Below are positions 25,739 through 33,465 of a DNA stretch of 64,000 bases, in pieces (position 1 is the stretch's first letter; every line of letters starts with the position of its first letter). The notes under the pieces are model-generated. The model did not search any database. It saw only the letters and a list, made by a program, of their open reading frames with translations, and was not told the origin of the DNA. This DNA comes from CAYRHN01 sp964424115. GTDB taxonomy: Bacteria; Chloroflexota; Anaerolineae; Anaerolineales; Anaerolineaceae. Location: NCBI GenBank assembly GCA_964424115.1, contig CAYRHN010000018.1, forward strand, positions 15,485-79,484, given 5' to 3'. The position numbers and the translations under genes were made by a program.

Positions 25739-27070
25739 ATGTATCAAGTCAGACTATACCACGACGGCGCGAATATAAAGCTGATGGGGAACGCGATGGA
25801 AGCTCCCTACGCGGGCGGGAAGTATACGCCGTCCTCTGGAGATGGCGAGTACGTTACGGAAGAGTTTTCGGTAATACTAGACGGCTCCGATGCGGATATT
25901 ACTGCGGCACTAGGCAAATTGGGTTCTTACCTGTACGATGCAAGGGAAGATTGGCACGAAGTATATTTGACGGTCGTGCCGGCGGCGGTGAGCGCAAGCG
26001 AATACCGCAGCCGGATAATTGCCGGCTGGGTGGAATACTTCCCACAGGTCGGCGGCACGATGCGCCACAACCGCAGCGAAAAAGTGACAATTCACATTGT
26101 CCGCTGCGACTGGTGGGAGATGGCGAACGAGGTTCCGCTGACGGTAAGCAATCCGCGGGTGTCACCAGCCACACAGGTCGGGCAAGTGCTGAACCACTTC
26201 GACACGGACACGGGCGATTGTAATTACCTGATGATCGACACAAACACCATACAAGGCGATCTTCCCGGTAGGTGCCGGATAGAAATAAAGAACAAGGATG
26301 CAACCAGGAATATCAGCAGCCTGTATGTCTTCTTGAATACCCACGGGAATTACAATCCTACCCTGGAAGGCGAAGCTGCAACCAGCAGCATTGGCACTAA
26401 CACGCTGTGTAAGGACCACTGCTCCTATGGTTCTTACAAGGCTCTGAGTTGGTCCGCGGCTGGGGAGACTGTTCTGCTGAGTTGGACGCTGAGCACTGCC
26501 CTGCTGGCGGGGTTGAATGGGCGGGTAGTGCGTCCGATGCTGCGGTTACACCAGGCGGCGGCGCACACGGATCTGTTGTTGAAGTTGGTGGTGAAGAGCG
26601 GCAGCGTGGTGCTGTATAGCTCACCATACATGATCTTTCAAGCGGGGCACGAATTGCAGCGTATGCCGGCGGTGAAGCTGCCGCCGGGGGCCATGGGCCA
26701 CACGTCGGGGTATGGGGCGCTGACGCTGGAGCTCGTCGCCTGGCAAACAGCAGCCACAGCCAAAGCCCTGGACGTGGATTATCTCCAATTGCTGCCGATG
26801 GACGCGGAGCGGTATTTGCTGGACGCTGCCGGCCACGGTCAAAACCTGGCTGTGGCTGATGACGGCATGTTGGGGGGCGGCCTGCTGTATGTGGTGGACG
26901 GCAGCGGTAACAAGCTGGGCTGCGTGTTCGGCTATGGGGAGCGGGCGATGCTCCTTCCCCTGGTGCCCAATTTCCTTTGGTTCCTGTGGGAGACCAGCAG
27001 CGGAGTGGCTGAGATCGATCATTCTTGCGAGGTGAAGGTTTGGTATCGGGCAAGGCGAAGAGTGATCTAA
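25739..27070 (+). CDS. Phage distal-tail-like protein
   Basis: 443 residues after a good AGAGGAG site. The first ~135 residues (MYQVRLYHDGANIKLMG ... GEYVTEEFSVILDGSDADITAALGKL ... SRIIAGWVEYFPQVGGTMRHNRSEKVTIHIVRCDWWE) fit the N-terminal beta-core of distal tail (Dit)-like proteins. The rest is a beta-rich C-terminal region with a galectin/carbohydrate-binding look (VDYLQLLPMDAERYLLDA). It ends the module; no terminase, portal or major capsid gene is present, so this is not a complete prophage. Confidence 0.55.
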   Translation: MYQVRLYHDGANIKLMGNAMEAPYAGGKYTPSSGDGEYVTEEFSVILDGSDADITAALGKLGSYLYDAREDWHEVYLTVVPAAVSASEYRSRIIAGWVEYFPQVGGTMRHNRSEKVTIHIVRCDWWEMANEVPLTVSNPRVSPATQVGQVLNHFDTDTGDCNYLMIDTNTIQGDLPGRCRIEIKNKDATRNISSLYVFLNTHGNYNPTLEGEAATSSIGTNTLCKDHCSYGSYKALSWSAAGETVLLSWTLSTALLAGLNGRVVRPMLRLHQAAAHTDLLLKLVVKSGSVVLYSSPYMIFQAGHELQRMPAVKLPPGAMGHTSGYGALTLELVAWQTAATAKALDVDYLQLLPMDAERYLLDAAGHGQNLAVADDGMLGGGLLYVVDGSGNKLGCVFGYGERAMLLPLVPNFLWFLWETSSGVAEIDHSCEVKVWYRARRRVI

Positions 27071-27165
27071 CCGTAGCCCGAAACCCAACGAAAGGGAGTG
27101 TTGGGTTTTGCTGCGCGGCAGGATGGCAGGAGGGTCTGTTCGATCCGCCCAACCCAACCTGCGCC

Positions 27166-27570
27166 TTATGAGCTGATCTTCTTTGCCTTCTCTTCCAGGC
27201 GCTGGATGAAGCGCTCCTTGTCGATGATGAAGCGCTCGTGCTCGCCCTCAGCCACCTTCTCCACCTCGTCCCAGGCCTCGACGACAAAGCGCATGCGCCG
27301 CCGGTCGATCTCCACCAGGCGGGCGTGGAAATGCACCTGCATGCCCACCGGGGTGGCGGCCAGGTGGCGGATGTTCACCAGCGTGCCGACGCTGGTCTGC
27401 GTATCGGGCAGGTGGGGCAGGAGCAGCAGGTGGGCGGTGCGCTCCAGGTAGCCGATCACGCGCGGGGTGGACAGGACGGGCGGCAGGCTCTCGCCCCCCG
27501 AGGAGCGGGCGGTGTCGCTTTCTTGCACGGTAAAGGTCAATTCGTGGGTCATTCCGATTTCAATGGTCAT
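27166..27570 (-). CDS. Fluoroacetyl-CoA-thioesterase-like hotdog protein
   Basis: 134 residues from the ATG at 27570. The hotdog fold is seen in GMTHELTFTVQESDTA, LSTPRVIGYLERTAHLLL (central helix with Glu), TSVGTLVNIRHLAATPVGMQV and EIDRRRMRFVVEAWDEVEKVAEGEHERFII. This matches the FlK-like thioesterase branch, which hydrolyses small acyl-CoA esters and carries Glu/His/Thr catalytic residues. There is no Shine-Dalgarno site; TATAAT ends 6 nt before the ATG, so the message is probably leaderless. Confidence 0.8.
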   Translation of the reverse strand: MTIEIGMTHELTFTVQESDTARSSGGESLPPVLSTPRVIGYLERTAHLLLLPHLPDTQTSVGTLVNIRHLAATPVGMQVHFHARLVEIDRRRMRFVVEAWDEVEKVAEGEHERFIIDKERFIQRLEEKAKKISS

Positions 27571-27576
27571 GGATAT

Positions 27577-27582
27577 ATTATA
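27577..27582 (-). promoter_or_regulatory. TATAAT box of a leaderless promoter (thioesterase)
   Basis: GCGCTATAAT followed by 6 nt and then the ATG at 27570. The expected start site coincides with the start codon. The same arrangement precedes the gene at 28168. Confidence 0.6.
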
Positions 27583-27703
27583 GCGCACAGCGGACAGGGC
27601 AAAGAAAACCACGAAATATACGAAATAAGCGAACCAGGCGAAAAAAGCATTAAAAAGGTTTTTTCGTGTCTTTCGTGTTTTTCGTTTCTTTCGTGATCCT
27701 CTT

Positions 27704-28168
27704 TTAATCCCCCAGGGGGGAAAGCACGGCCAGGGTCTTTTGGGCGGCGAAGCGCTCCAGGTCGGCGCGGGTGTGGCGCAGCGGCAGGCCTTCCAGGTGG
27801 GTCAGCAGGCGGATGAAGAGGTTGCGCTGCATGCGGTAGGCCAAAAAATCGGCGATGCGGGCCGGGTCGCTGACCGCCTCGGCCGTGGCGCGGAAATGGC
27901 GCTGGCGTACCTGCACCTCCACCTGCGGATTGGCCTGCAGGTTGCGGTACCAGTCGGCCTGCGGGCCGCGCGCCGATCCGACGTAGAACTTGCCGTCGAT
28001 CTCCTCGTACTGCAGGGGGGTGACGCGCGGCAGGCCGCTCTTGCGCCCGGTGGTGGTGAGCAGCAGGGTCACCCGCGCCGGGCCGATGCCTTTGGAATAG
28101 TTGCGGATCATGGCCGGGTTCATTTTCCGCGTCAGGCGGTACATTAAGCCGGGTTTAGATGGGGACAT
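27704..28168 (-). CDS. Deazaflavin-type nitroreductase-family protein
   Basis: 154 residues. The pattern LLLTTTGRKSGLPRVTPLQYEEIDGKFYVGSARGPQADWYRNLQANPQVEVQV is characteristic of the F420H2-dependent nitroreductase (Ddn-like, DUF385) family, split-barrel proteins that reduce or bind with deazaflavin F420 or related cofactors. TGRKSG and the WYRNL segment are the cofactor-side motifs. Presence of this gene does not by itself prove that the organism makes F420. The promoter is leaderless (TATAAT 6 nt before the ATG). Confidence 0.85.
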   Translation of the reverse strand: MSPSKPGLMYRLTRKMNPAMIRNYSKGIGPARVTLLLTTTGRKSGLPRVTPLQYEEIDGKFYVGSARGPQADWYRNLQANPQVEVQVRQRHFRATAEAVSDPARIADFLAYRMQRNLFIRLLTHLEGLPLRHTRADLERFAAQKTLAVLSPLGD

Positions 28169-28174
28169 GAGAAT

Positions 28175-28180
28175 ATTATA
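28175..28180 (-). promoter_or_regulatory. TATAAT box of a leaderless promoter (nitroreductase-like gene)
   Basis: GCGCTATAAT with 6 nt to the ATG at 28168, the same sequence context and spacing as at 27577. Confidence 0.6.
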
Positions 28181-28274
28181 GCGCTATTCAGCGGACAGTT
28201 TACAGCTTACAGTTAACAGCTAATGGCTCACCCCTGGCGGGGGCTACATGTGGCTTTAATCTTTTGTGAGTAAT

Positions 28275-29357
28275 TTATTTGCCAGATTTTGACCGATTGC
28301 ATTCCTTACAAAGCATCTGACAGTTCTCTGCCATTGTTTTGCCACCCAGATGCCACGGGGTGATATGGTCTGCTTCCATTTCCTCTAATGTAAAATGCTG
28401 CTTGCAATGCGGGCAGATGCCATGCTGTTTTTCGTAGGCCGCTCTTTTTTGACTTTCTGGAAAAGCGCGGATATTCAAGTGCTTTTCCTTGCGGTTTAAT
28501 ACATAGGAATAGATGCCCTTTTTGTTGGTGACATCCTCGTCCATCATCAGGGCCTGGATTTCCTGCTCCAGCTTATGCGTGTCAAACATTTTTTCTTTGA
28601 ATTCACCGTACAGGCCACCCCAGTCAATGCCTTTCATTTCCCTGCGGTAGGTGGTGAAAGTTAACTGAATCCATTCAATAACATTTCTGAAATAGGTCCA
28701 CAATTCATTCGCGTTCGGGTCGTGCTGGTGAATGGACATATAACTCTCGATCTCACCGTTTGTGATCCAGCTTAAAGCCGTTTGGAGAATTTCCTGGCGA
28801 ATGGGAGAACCATTCACATAATCCTTTGCCAACAGATAGGCCGCGCAGTTGCTCTTGCTGAACTTCAATTTTGCGTCGGACAGCCAGGGCCCAGTATAGA
28901 CGGCATTGCGCAATTCCTGGTCGGTGAGCCTTTCTCCGGCAATATTGATGATCCGGAACCAGTCCAGTTTTTCCTTGTCGTTACCCTCGCAAAAATAGAT
29001 CATCAGCCTATAGTTTAAGATCTGCTCCTGTTCGGTCTTGGTCAGGTTGTGGAAAAATTGATTGTTTATGGAAAAATCGCTCTTCACATACTGGCAAAAG
29101 CTGATCGTCCGTTGCTGCCCGTCCAGCACTTCAAAGGTGCCATCCTCATTTTTCACCCAATAGATCACGTTAAGCGGAAAATCCTTGCGGATCGTATCCA
29201 GGACGGCATTGCGTTTCTTTTCGTCATAGACGAATTCGCGCTGGTATTTTGGGCGGATATTCAACTGGCCGTTGTAGCCCACCACGCCCTCTTCGGCGTT
29301 ATCCACGTAATTTTCCGCCACCTCGCGAACCGTAATTTCGTGTAATTCGATTTTCAT
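28275..29357 (-). CDS. DUF262 (GmrS-like) and HNH nuclease fusion protein
   Basis: 360 residues. The N-terminal DUF262/ParB-like domain has the QREFVYDEKKR segment and the hallmark LDGQQR (about 78-83), which in GmrSD-type proteins binds NTP. A helical middle follows. The C-terminal ~50 residues are an HNH nuclease: CPHC, then EADHITPWHLGG, then NCQMLCKECNRSKSG, holding a zinc-stabilised beta-beta-alpha-metal fold. It overlaps the methyltransferase gene by 4 nt. Known relatives (GmrSD) cut modified phage DNA; here the paired methyltransferase points to restriction with self-protection. Its base composition is clearly more AT-rich than neighbouring genes, suggesting transfer. Confidence 0.85.
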   Translation of the reverse strand: MKIELHEITVREVAENYVDNAEEGVVGYNGQLNIRPKYQREFVYDEKKRNAVLDTIRKDFPLNVIYWVKNEDGTFEVLDGQQRTISFCQYVKSDFSINNQFFHNLTKTEQEQILNYRLMIYFCEGNDKEKLDWFRIINIAGERLTDQELRNAVYTGPWLSDAKLKFSKSNCAAYLLAKDYVNGSPIRQEILQTALSWITNGEIESYMSIHQHDPNANELWTYFRNVIEWIQLTFTTYRREMKGIDWGGLYGEFKEKMFDTHKLEQEIQALMMDEDVTNKKGIYSYVLNRKEKHLNIRAFPESQKRAAYEKQHGICPHCKQHFTLEEMEADHITPWHLGGKTMAENCQMLCKECNRSKSGK

Positions 29358-30514
29358 TGCATTGTCTCTTTCCGCTTGATAATTATCCTGGCATATATAC
29401 TTGAATACAATTCCCCTGTTTCAACATCTTTGAACGCAGGCGGTTTAGTATCTCTACTAGGATTATACTTGCGGTACAAGTCTCCCTTTCCATTAATTGT
29501 ATACTTTCCTGTCGGTTGTCCATTCTTCAGTATTTCCATTTTTTTTTCGCAAGAATATTCTATACTTCCTACAATTCCGAGTGCAATGATTTCAAATTGT
29601 TCAGGATTATATTTATCGAGAAATGTGATCGGAACGCCCATTGCACCATCGTAGTCATATGGTATTTCCGATACTTTGTCCACATTTATTGCGTCGTAAC
29701 TGACATAATGAGGGAATTCTTCGGGGTTGAATTTTTTGTAAAGAGTAATAAATTCTTTATGTTTTTTAACATCTAAATTTGTAAACCAACAGGAAGTCGA
29801 AACTCGAACCAACTTTCGCCCATCTTGGATTTTATGGTAATTATCCCAATAATCTGGAACATAAAAAAACATTCCTACGTTGAAATTAGTATAACCTGTT
29901 CTTAACTTGTTTTCTTTGAATAACCTGAAAATTTCTTTGTATGTCAACGCATTTGTGTTCCCAATTATGATAAACTTTTTTTCATACTCCATTAACTGCA
30001 CAACATACTCGCGGAACAACGAAAAGGGCGGGTTGGTGATGACGATATCCGCTTCTTTAAGCAGTTCGATGCATTCGGCCGAGCGAAAATCCCCATCGCC
30101 CTTCAACAAGGTTAATGCATTTTTTTTATTTTTAAGTAAATACTCCACATCCCCCAGGCTAACCGCCCCGTCCGCGTTCTCATCAATTACTTCGGTGATT
30201 TCAATCTTATACGCGGGCCTGGCATCCGGATTTTTTATATCTATACTCTTTATATCAAACAATGGCAGTTGCTGACCCGCAACCGGGGAGCCTGTAAAAC
30301 TGGTTGCGATTAATTTTTTAAGCCCCAGGAAATTGAAGTTCATCGCGAAATATTTAAAGAAATTGCTCTCAAACGGGTCGTCGCAGTTGCAGAAAATGAC
30401 CTTGCCGCGGAACTGCTCTTTATAATGGCGCATTTCCGTCTCAATATCGGGCATTTGTGTATAAAATTCATCTGCTTTATTTCTTTTTGCCTTATCGAAT
30501 AGTTTTGAAGCCAT
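29354..30514 (-). CDS. EcoRI-family adenine-specific DNA methyltransferase
   Basis: 386 residues. It starts MASKLFDKAKRNKADEFYTQMPDIETEM, the usual opening of the EcoRI-methylase-like family, followed by IFCNCDDPFESNFFKYFAMNF. The catalytic motif IV is NPPFSLFREY (about 158-167), typical of N6-adenine methyltransferases. The target site cannot be predicted. It is more AT-rich than its surroundings. The stop overlaps the start of the DUF262-HNH gene (ATGA), which argues for a functional pair expressed methyltransferase first. Confidence 0.88.
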   Translation of the reverse strand: MASKLFDKAKRNKADEFYTQMPDIETEMRHYKEQFRGKVIFCNCDDPFESNFFKYFAMNFNFLGLKKLIATSFTGSPVAGQQLPLFDIKSIDIKNPDARPAYKIEITEVIDENADGAVSLGDVEYLLKNKKNALTLLKGDGDFRSAECIELLKEADIVITNPPFSLFREYVVQLMEYEKKFIIIGNTNALTYKEIFRLFKENKLRTGYTNFNVGMFFYVPDYWDNYHKIQDGRKLVRVSTSCWFTNLDVKKHKEFITLYKKFNPEEFPHYVSYDAINVDKVSEIPYDYDGAMGVPITFLDKYNPEQFEIIALGIVGSIEYSCEKKMEILKNGQPTGKYTINGKGDLYRKYNPSRDTKPPAFKDVETGELYSSIYARIIIKRKETMQ

Positions 30515-30899
30515 AAAACCCCAAAGTCCTTGTCTGCATCCTGGAGATAATGTAATGACTGATCTTCGTATATTATATGGTAAACCGCAGAAATGCGGGG
30601 AAAAAATCCGCCGGGCAATCCTTTATCTGCATTAAAGCTCATTGGGCGGGCGGGCCTTTGTATACCGGTCAAACTTTCGCGCAACATGGCGGCCCGCCCC
30701 TACAAATGCTGCCCAACCCTTTTCGGCGAAAAAAGCAATAAAAAGGTTTTTTCGTGTCCTTCGTGTTTTTCGTTTCTTTCGTGGTTAAAAAGAATGCCAC
30801 GAAATACACGAAAGAAGCGAAACAAGCGAAAATAGCATTAAAAAGTTTTTTTCGTGGCTTTCGTATTTTTCGTGTCTTTCGTGATCCTCTTTTCCCTGG
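30515..30899. repeat. Repeat-filled spacer
   Basis: A family E palindrome at 30644-30703 and a long CACGAAA-type tract from about 30725 to 30890, with alternating TTCGTGTCTTTCGTG and CCACGAAATACACGAAA blocks. No gene is seen. Confidence 0.65.
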
Positions 30900-30929
30900 T
30901 TGATTTCTCCCCGTTGATGTGGTTATAAT
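30900..30929 (+). promoter_or_regulatory. Promoter of the Ycf48-like lipoprotein gene
   Basis: TTGATT at 30900-30905 and TATAAT at 30924-30929, 18-bp spacing. A small GGCGC-ACT-GCGCC hairpin lies in the 5' leader. Confidence 0.6.
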
Positions 30930-30969
30930 GACCCTATGGCGCACTGCGCCGTAGAAAAGAGGACTGAAA

Positions 30970-32154
30970 ATGAAAACCCGCATAGCTCTCCTGTGCATTT
31001 TTACCGTCCTGCTGGCAGCCTGCAATATCCCGGCCACCAACACCCCGGTTCCCCCCACCCACACCCCCGTTCCGCCTACCGCCACGGTGACGCCCACGCC
31101 CGTCCCGCCCACCGCCACGCCCGTCACCTTTGGCGCGCCGGTGGTCGGCTGGGTGCCTTACCAGTTCACCATGGTCAGCCCGGATGAGGGTTGGGGCACT
31201 GTCGAAGGCTATCTGCTGCACACCACCGACGGCGGCTACAATTGGCAGGATGTCACCCCGGCCATGATCGCCGGGACGGGCTCCTGGTTGGATGTAAACG
31301 CCCTGAATGCCCAGCAGGTGTGGGTGATGGTGCAGTCGCAATCCAGCCTGGACGCCGGAACGCTGCTGCACACCACCGACGGCGGGGCCAACTGGCAGAA
31401 TATCGCCGTACCCTTCGGCAACGCCACCCTCACTGTGGTGAACGCCAACCAGGTCTTTGCGCTGGCCTTCTACGGCGCGGGCGCAGGCTCTTCGGCGGTG
31501 GCGCTGTGGGGCTCCAATAACGCCGGGGTGGACTGGGTCCTGCTGGCCGACGGGCGCCCCAACGACGCCAACCCGGATGTGCTGCCCTTCAGCGGGCAAA
31601 AGACCGGCCTGAGCGCCTCGGATGCGCAGCATCTCTTCCTGACCGGCGAGATTCCCATGGACGGCTTCACCTATGTATATGCGAGCGCCGACGGCGGACT
31701 GACCTTCACGCAGGAGACCCTGCCGCTGGAAGGCCCCTTTGCCGGGGGCATGACCGTCTTCTATCCGCCGGTCTTCTCCTCGCCCACGACCGGGGTGATG
31801 ATGGCCCACCTGTACACGACCTCGCAAACCTACCTGGGCTTCTATTCCACCGCCGACAGCGGCGCCACCTGGAGCTTCAACGGCTCCACACCGGTGCTGG
31901 GCACATTGGCGGTCATCAACGACCAGGAACTCAAGGTGTTTGACGGCACCACTTTTGGCGCCAGTGCAGACGGCGGCGCCACCTGGACGACCTTCACCAC
32001 CGACCTGCCGGCCGGGTATTGGCCGATGGGGATGCAGTTCCTGGACGCAAATAACGGCTATCTGGCGGTGGATTCCGGCGGCGGGGCGTATATGTTCTAC
32101 CGCACCATCGACGGCGGCCACACCTGGCACCTGCTGGCCAACGGCGCGGGATAA
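30970..32154 (+). CDS. Ycf48/BNR-like propeller lipoprotein
   Basis: 394 residues. The signal peptide ends LLAAC (lipobox Cys at about 18), followed by a Thr/Pro-rich linker (repeated TPVPPT) to about 55. The body contains repeated HTTDGGxNWQ, ASADGGLTF, STADSGATW and RTIDGGHTW motifs, the Asp-box or Ycf48-like blades of a beta-propeller. Such proteins are extracellular and membrane-anchored and act in binding or assembly; photosystem assembly is the known job of Ycf48 itself, but that is not implied here. A sialidase catalytic site is not seen. Confidence 0.78.
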   Translation: MKTRIALLCIFTVLLAACNIPATNTPVPPTHTPVPPTATVTPTPVPPTATPVTFGAPVVGWVPYQFTMVSPDEGWGTVEGYLLHTTDGGYNWQDVTPAMIAGTGSWLDVNALNAQQVWVMVQSQSSLDAGTLLHTTDGGANWQNIAVPFGNATLTVVNANQVFALAFYGAGAGSSAVALWGSNNAGVDWVLLADGRPNDANPDVLPFSGQKTGLSASDAQHLFLTGEIPMDGFTYVYASADGGLTFTQETLPLEGPFAGGMTVFYPPVFSSPTTGVMMAHLYTTSQTYLGFYSTADSGATWSFNGSTPVLGTLAVINDQELKVFDGTTFGASADGGATWTTFTTDLPAGYWPMGMQFLDANNGYLAVDSGGGAYMFYRTIDGGHTWHLLANGAG

Positions 32155-32229
32155 GCGGTTGACGCAGGGACGCTGAAACGCAGCCCGAAAGCCCTGCCGC
32201 GGGATAAGGGTTTTGTTTTGGATCATGAA

Positions 32230-32275
32230 GGCTCTAAAGGTCTGGAAGACCTTTAGAGCCTGGTTTCTTTTGCTC
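32230..32275 (+). terminator. Intrinsic terminator after the lipoprotein gene
   Basis: GGCTCTAAAGGTC ... GACCTTTAGAGCC hairpin followed by TGGTTTCTTTT. Confidence 0.75.
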
Positions 32276-32327
32276 CCACTTAACGAATCTCTAAGCTCAC
32301 CCCGCTTCTTTTATCCCGTAATTATTG

Positions 32328-32333
32328 TATAAT
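32328..32333 (+). promoter_or_regulatory. TATAAT box upstream of the GGDEF operon
   Basis: TTGTATAATAAAA context 30 nt before the GTG start; only a weak -35 (TTCTTT) is visible. Confidence 0.5.
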
Positions 32334-32362
32334 AAAATCAACATCGAACGAGGAAGAAAAAC

Positions 32363-32905
32363 GTGAGCTCTGCCGACCGTCTCGCAAACCGTTTGCTCCC
32401 CCGCGCAGAACTGCTGGCGCAGGGCGGTGAGGTGTTTGCCCGTGCGCTGCGCATGGGCAAGCCGCTGACCATGATGGTGCTGGATATCGATTTCTTCAAA
32501 GATGTCAATGACACCTGGGGCCGCCAGGTGGGCAACACGGTGCTGCGCGGGCTGGGGGAGATGTTCGAGCAGAAGGTGCGCAAGCGCGATGTGATCGGGC
32601 GGCTGGGGGGAGATGAGTTCGGGTTCCTGCTGGTCGATACCGACCATGTGGGCGGGCTGGTGGTGGCCGAGCGGCTGCGCCGTGCGGTGACCACGCGCGC
32701 CTTTCTGCTGCCGGGGCCATTTGACGGGCGGGTGGAAGAGGGGCCTTTGCACGTCACCGCCAGCATTGGCCTGGCAGACCTGGTGGCGGGCGCGTTGACC
32801 CTGGACGAGATGATCCGGCAGGCCGAAAAGGCGCTCCGAATGGCCAAGGAAAATGGGCGCAACCGGGTGGAGGTGTATGCCCTTGCCAAACCGGCGGCGC
32901 ATTGA
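32363..32905 (+). CDS. Stand-alone GGDEF diguanylate cyclase
   Basis: 180 residues that are almost only a GGDEF domain. The start is GTG at 32363 after GAGGAAG. Metal-binding LDIDFFKDVND, the active loop RLGGDEFGFLL (about 78-88) and ASIGLA are intact, so synthesis of c-di-GMP from two GTP is expected. No sensor domain is attached. It is the first gene of a three-gene operon, with an 18-bp gap to the V4R gene that could supply the sensory input. Confidence 0.85.
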   Translation: MSSADRLANRLLPRAELLAQGGEVFARALRMGKPLTMMVLDIDFFKDVNDTWGRQVGNTVLRGLGEMFEQKVRKRDVIGRLGGDEFGFLLVDTDHVGGLVVAERLRRAVTTRAFLLPGPFDGRVEEGPLHVTASIGLADLVAGALTLDEMIRQAEKALRMAKENGRNRVEVYALAKPAAH

Positions 32906-32923
32906 AAGGATAATGAGAAGCGG

Positions 32924-33457
32924 ATGGGTATCGACGATCCCGTACAGCGCAAATATATTTTTGATTGGAGCCTGATCGGCGATCTGCAGGTGGGCCGCCC
33001 GCACCTGGGCAGTTCCACGCGCCTGGAGAATTACCGCCTGTTCCAGTTCACCATGCGCGACGCCCTGGAGGAGCGCTTCGGCACGCAGACCGCCGACGAG
33101 ATCTTTTACGCGGCGGGCAGGAAAGGCGGCGCGGCCTTCTATGAGCGCTACCTGTCCGGCTGCACCACGCTGGAAGAGTTCACCCGCCGCTTTTCGGGGG
33201 CCATGTTGGAGATGAACATCGGCATCCTGCGCATGGAACAAAGCGATCTGGAGCAGGGGGTATTCGTGCTGACCATCTCGGAAGACCTGGAGTGTTCGGG
33301 GATGCCGATCACCGACTACGAGACCTGCGTTTATGACGAGGGTTTTGTGGCTGCCATTTTGGAGCAGTTCACCGGCCGGCCCTTCCGCGCCAAAGAGATC
33401 GATTGCTGGGCCACCGGCGACCGCACCTGCCGCTTTCGCGTGACGGCGGAGGATTGA
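32924..33457 (+). CDS. V4R (4-vinyl reductase-like) ligand-binding domain protein
   Basis: 177 residues matching the V4R fold: LFQFTMRDALEERFGTQTADEIFYAAGRKGGAAFYERYL, then the closing CWATGDRTCRFRV signature. V4R domains bind small hydrophobic molecules and occur in sensory and chlorophyll-pathway (BchJ) proteins. Here the gene stands between two GGDEF genes, with 18 and 8 bp gaps, so a role as a ligand-dependent partner of c-di-GMP synthesis is inferred. The three conserved Cys (CSG, CVYDE, CW...C) might bind metal. Confidence 0.8.
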   Translation: MGIDDPVQRKYIFDWSLIGDLQVGRPHLGSSTRLENYRLFQFTMRDALEERFGTQTADEIFYAAGRKGGAAFYERYLSGCTTLEEFTRRFSGAMLEMNIGILRMEQSDLEQGVFVLTISEDLECSGMPITDYETCVYDEGFVAAILEQFTGRPFRAKEIDCWATGDRTCRFRVTAED

Positions 33458-33465
33458 GCGGAGAA

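Noticed and set aside
28275..29357. Homing endonuclease
   Set aside because: The HNH domain is fused to a DUF262 domain and coupled to a methyltransferase; there is no intron or intein context.
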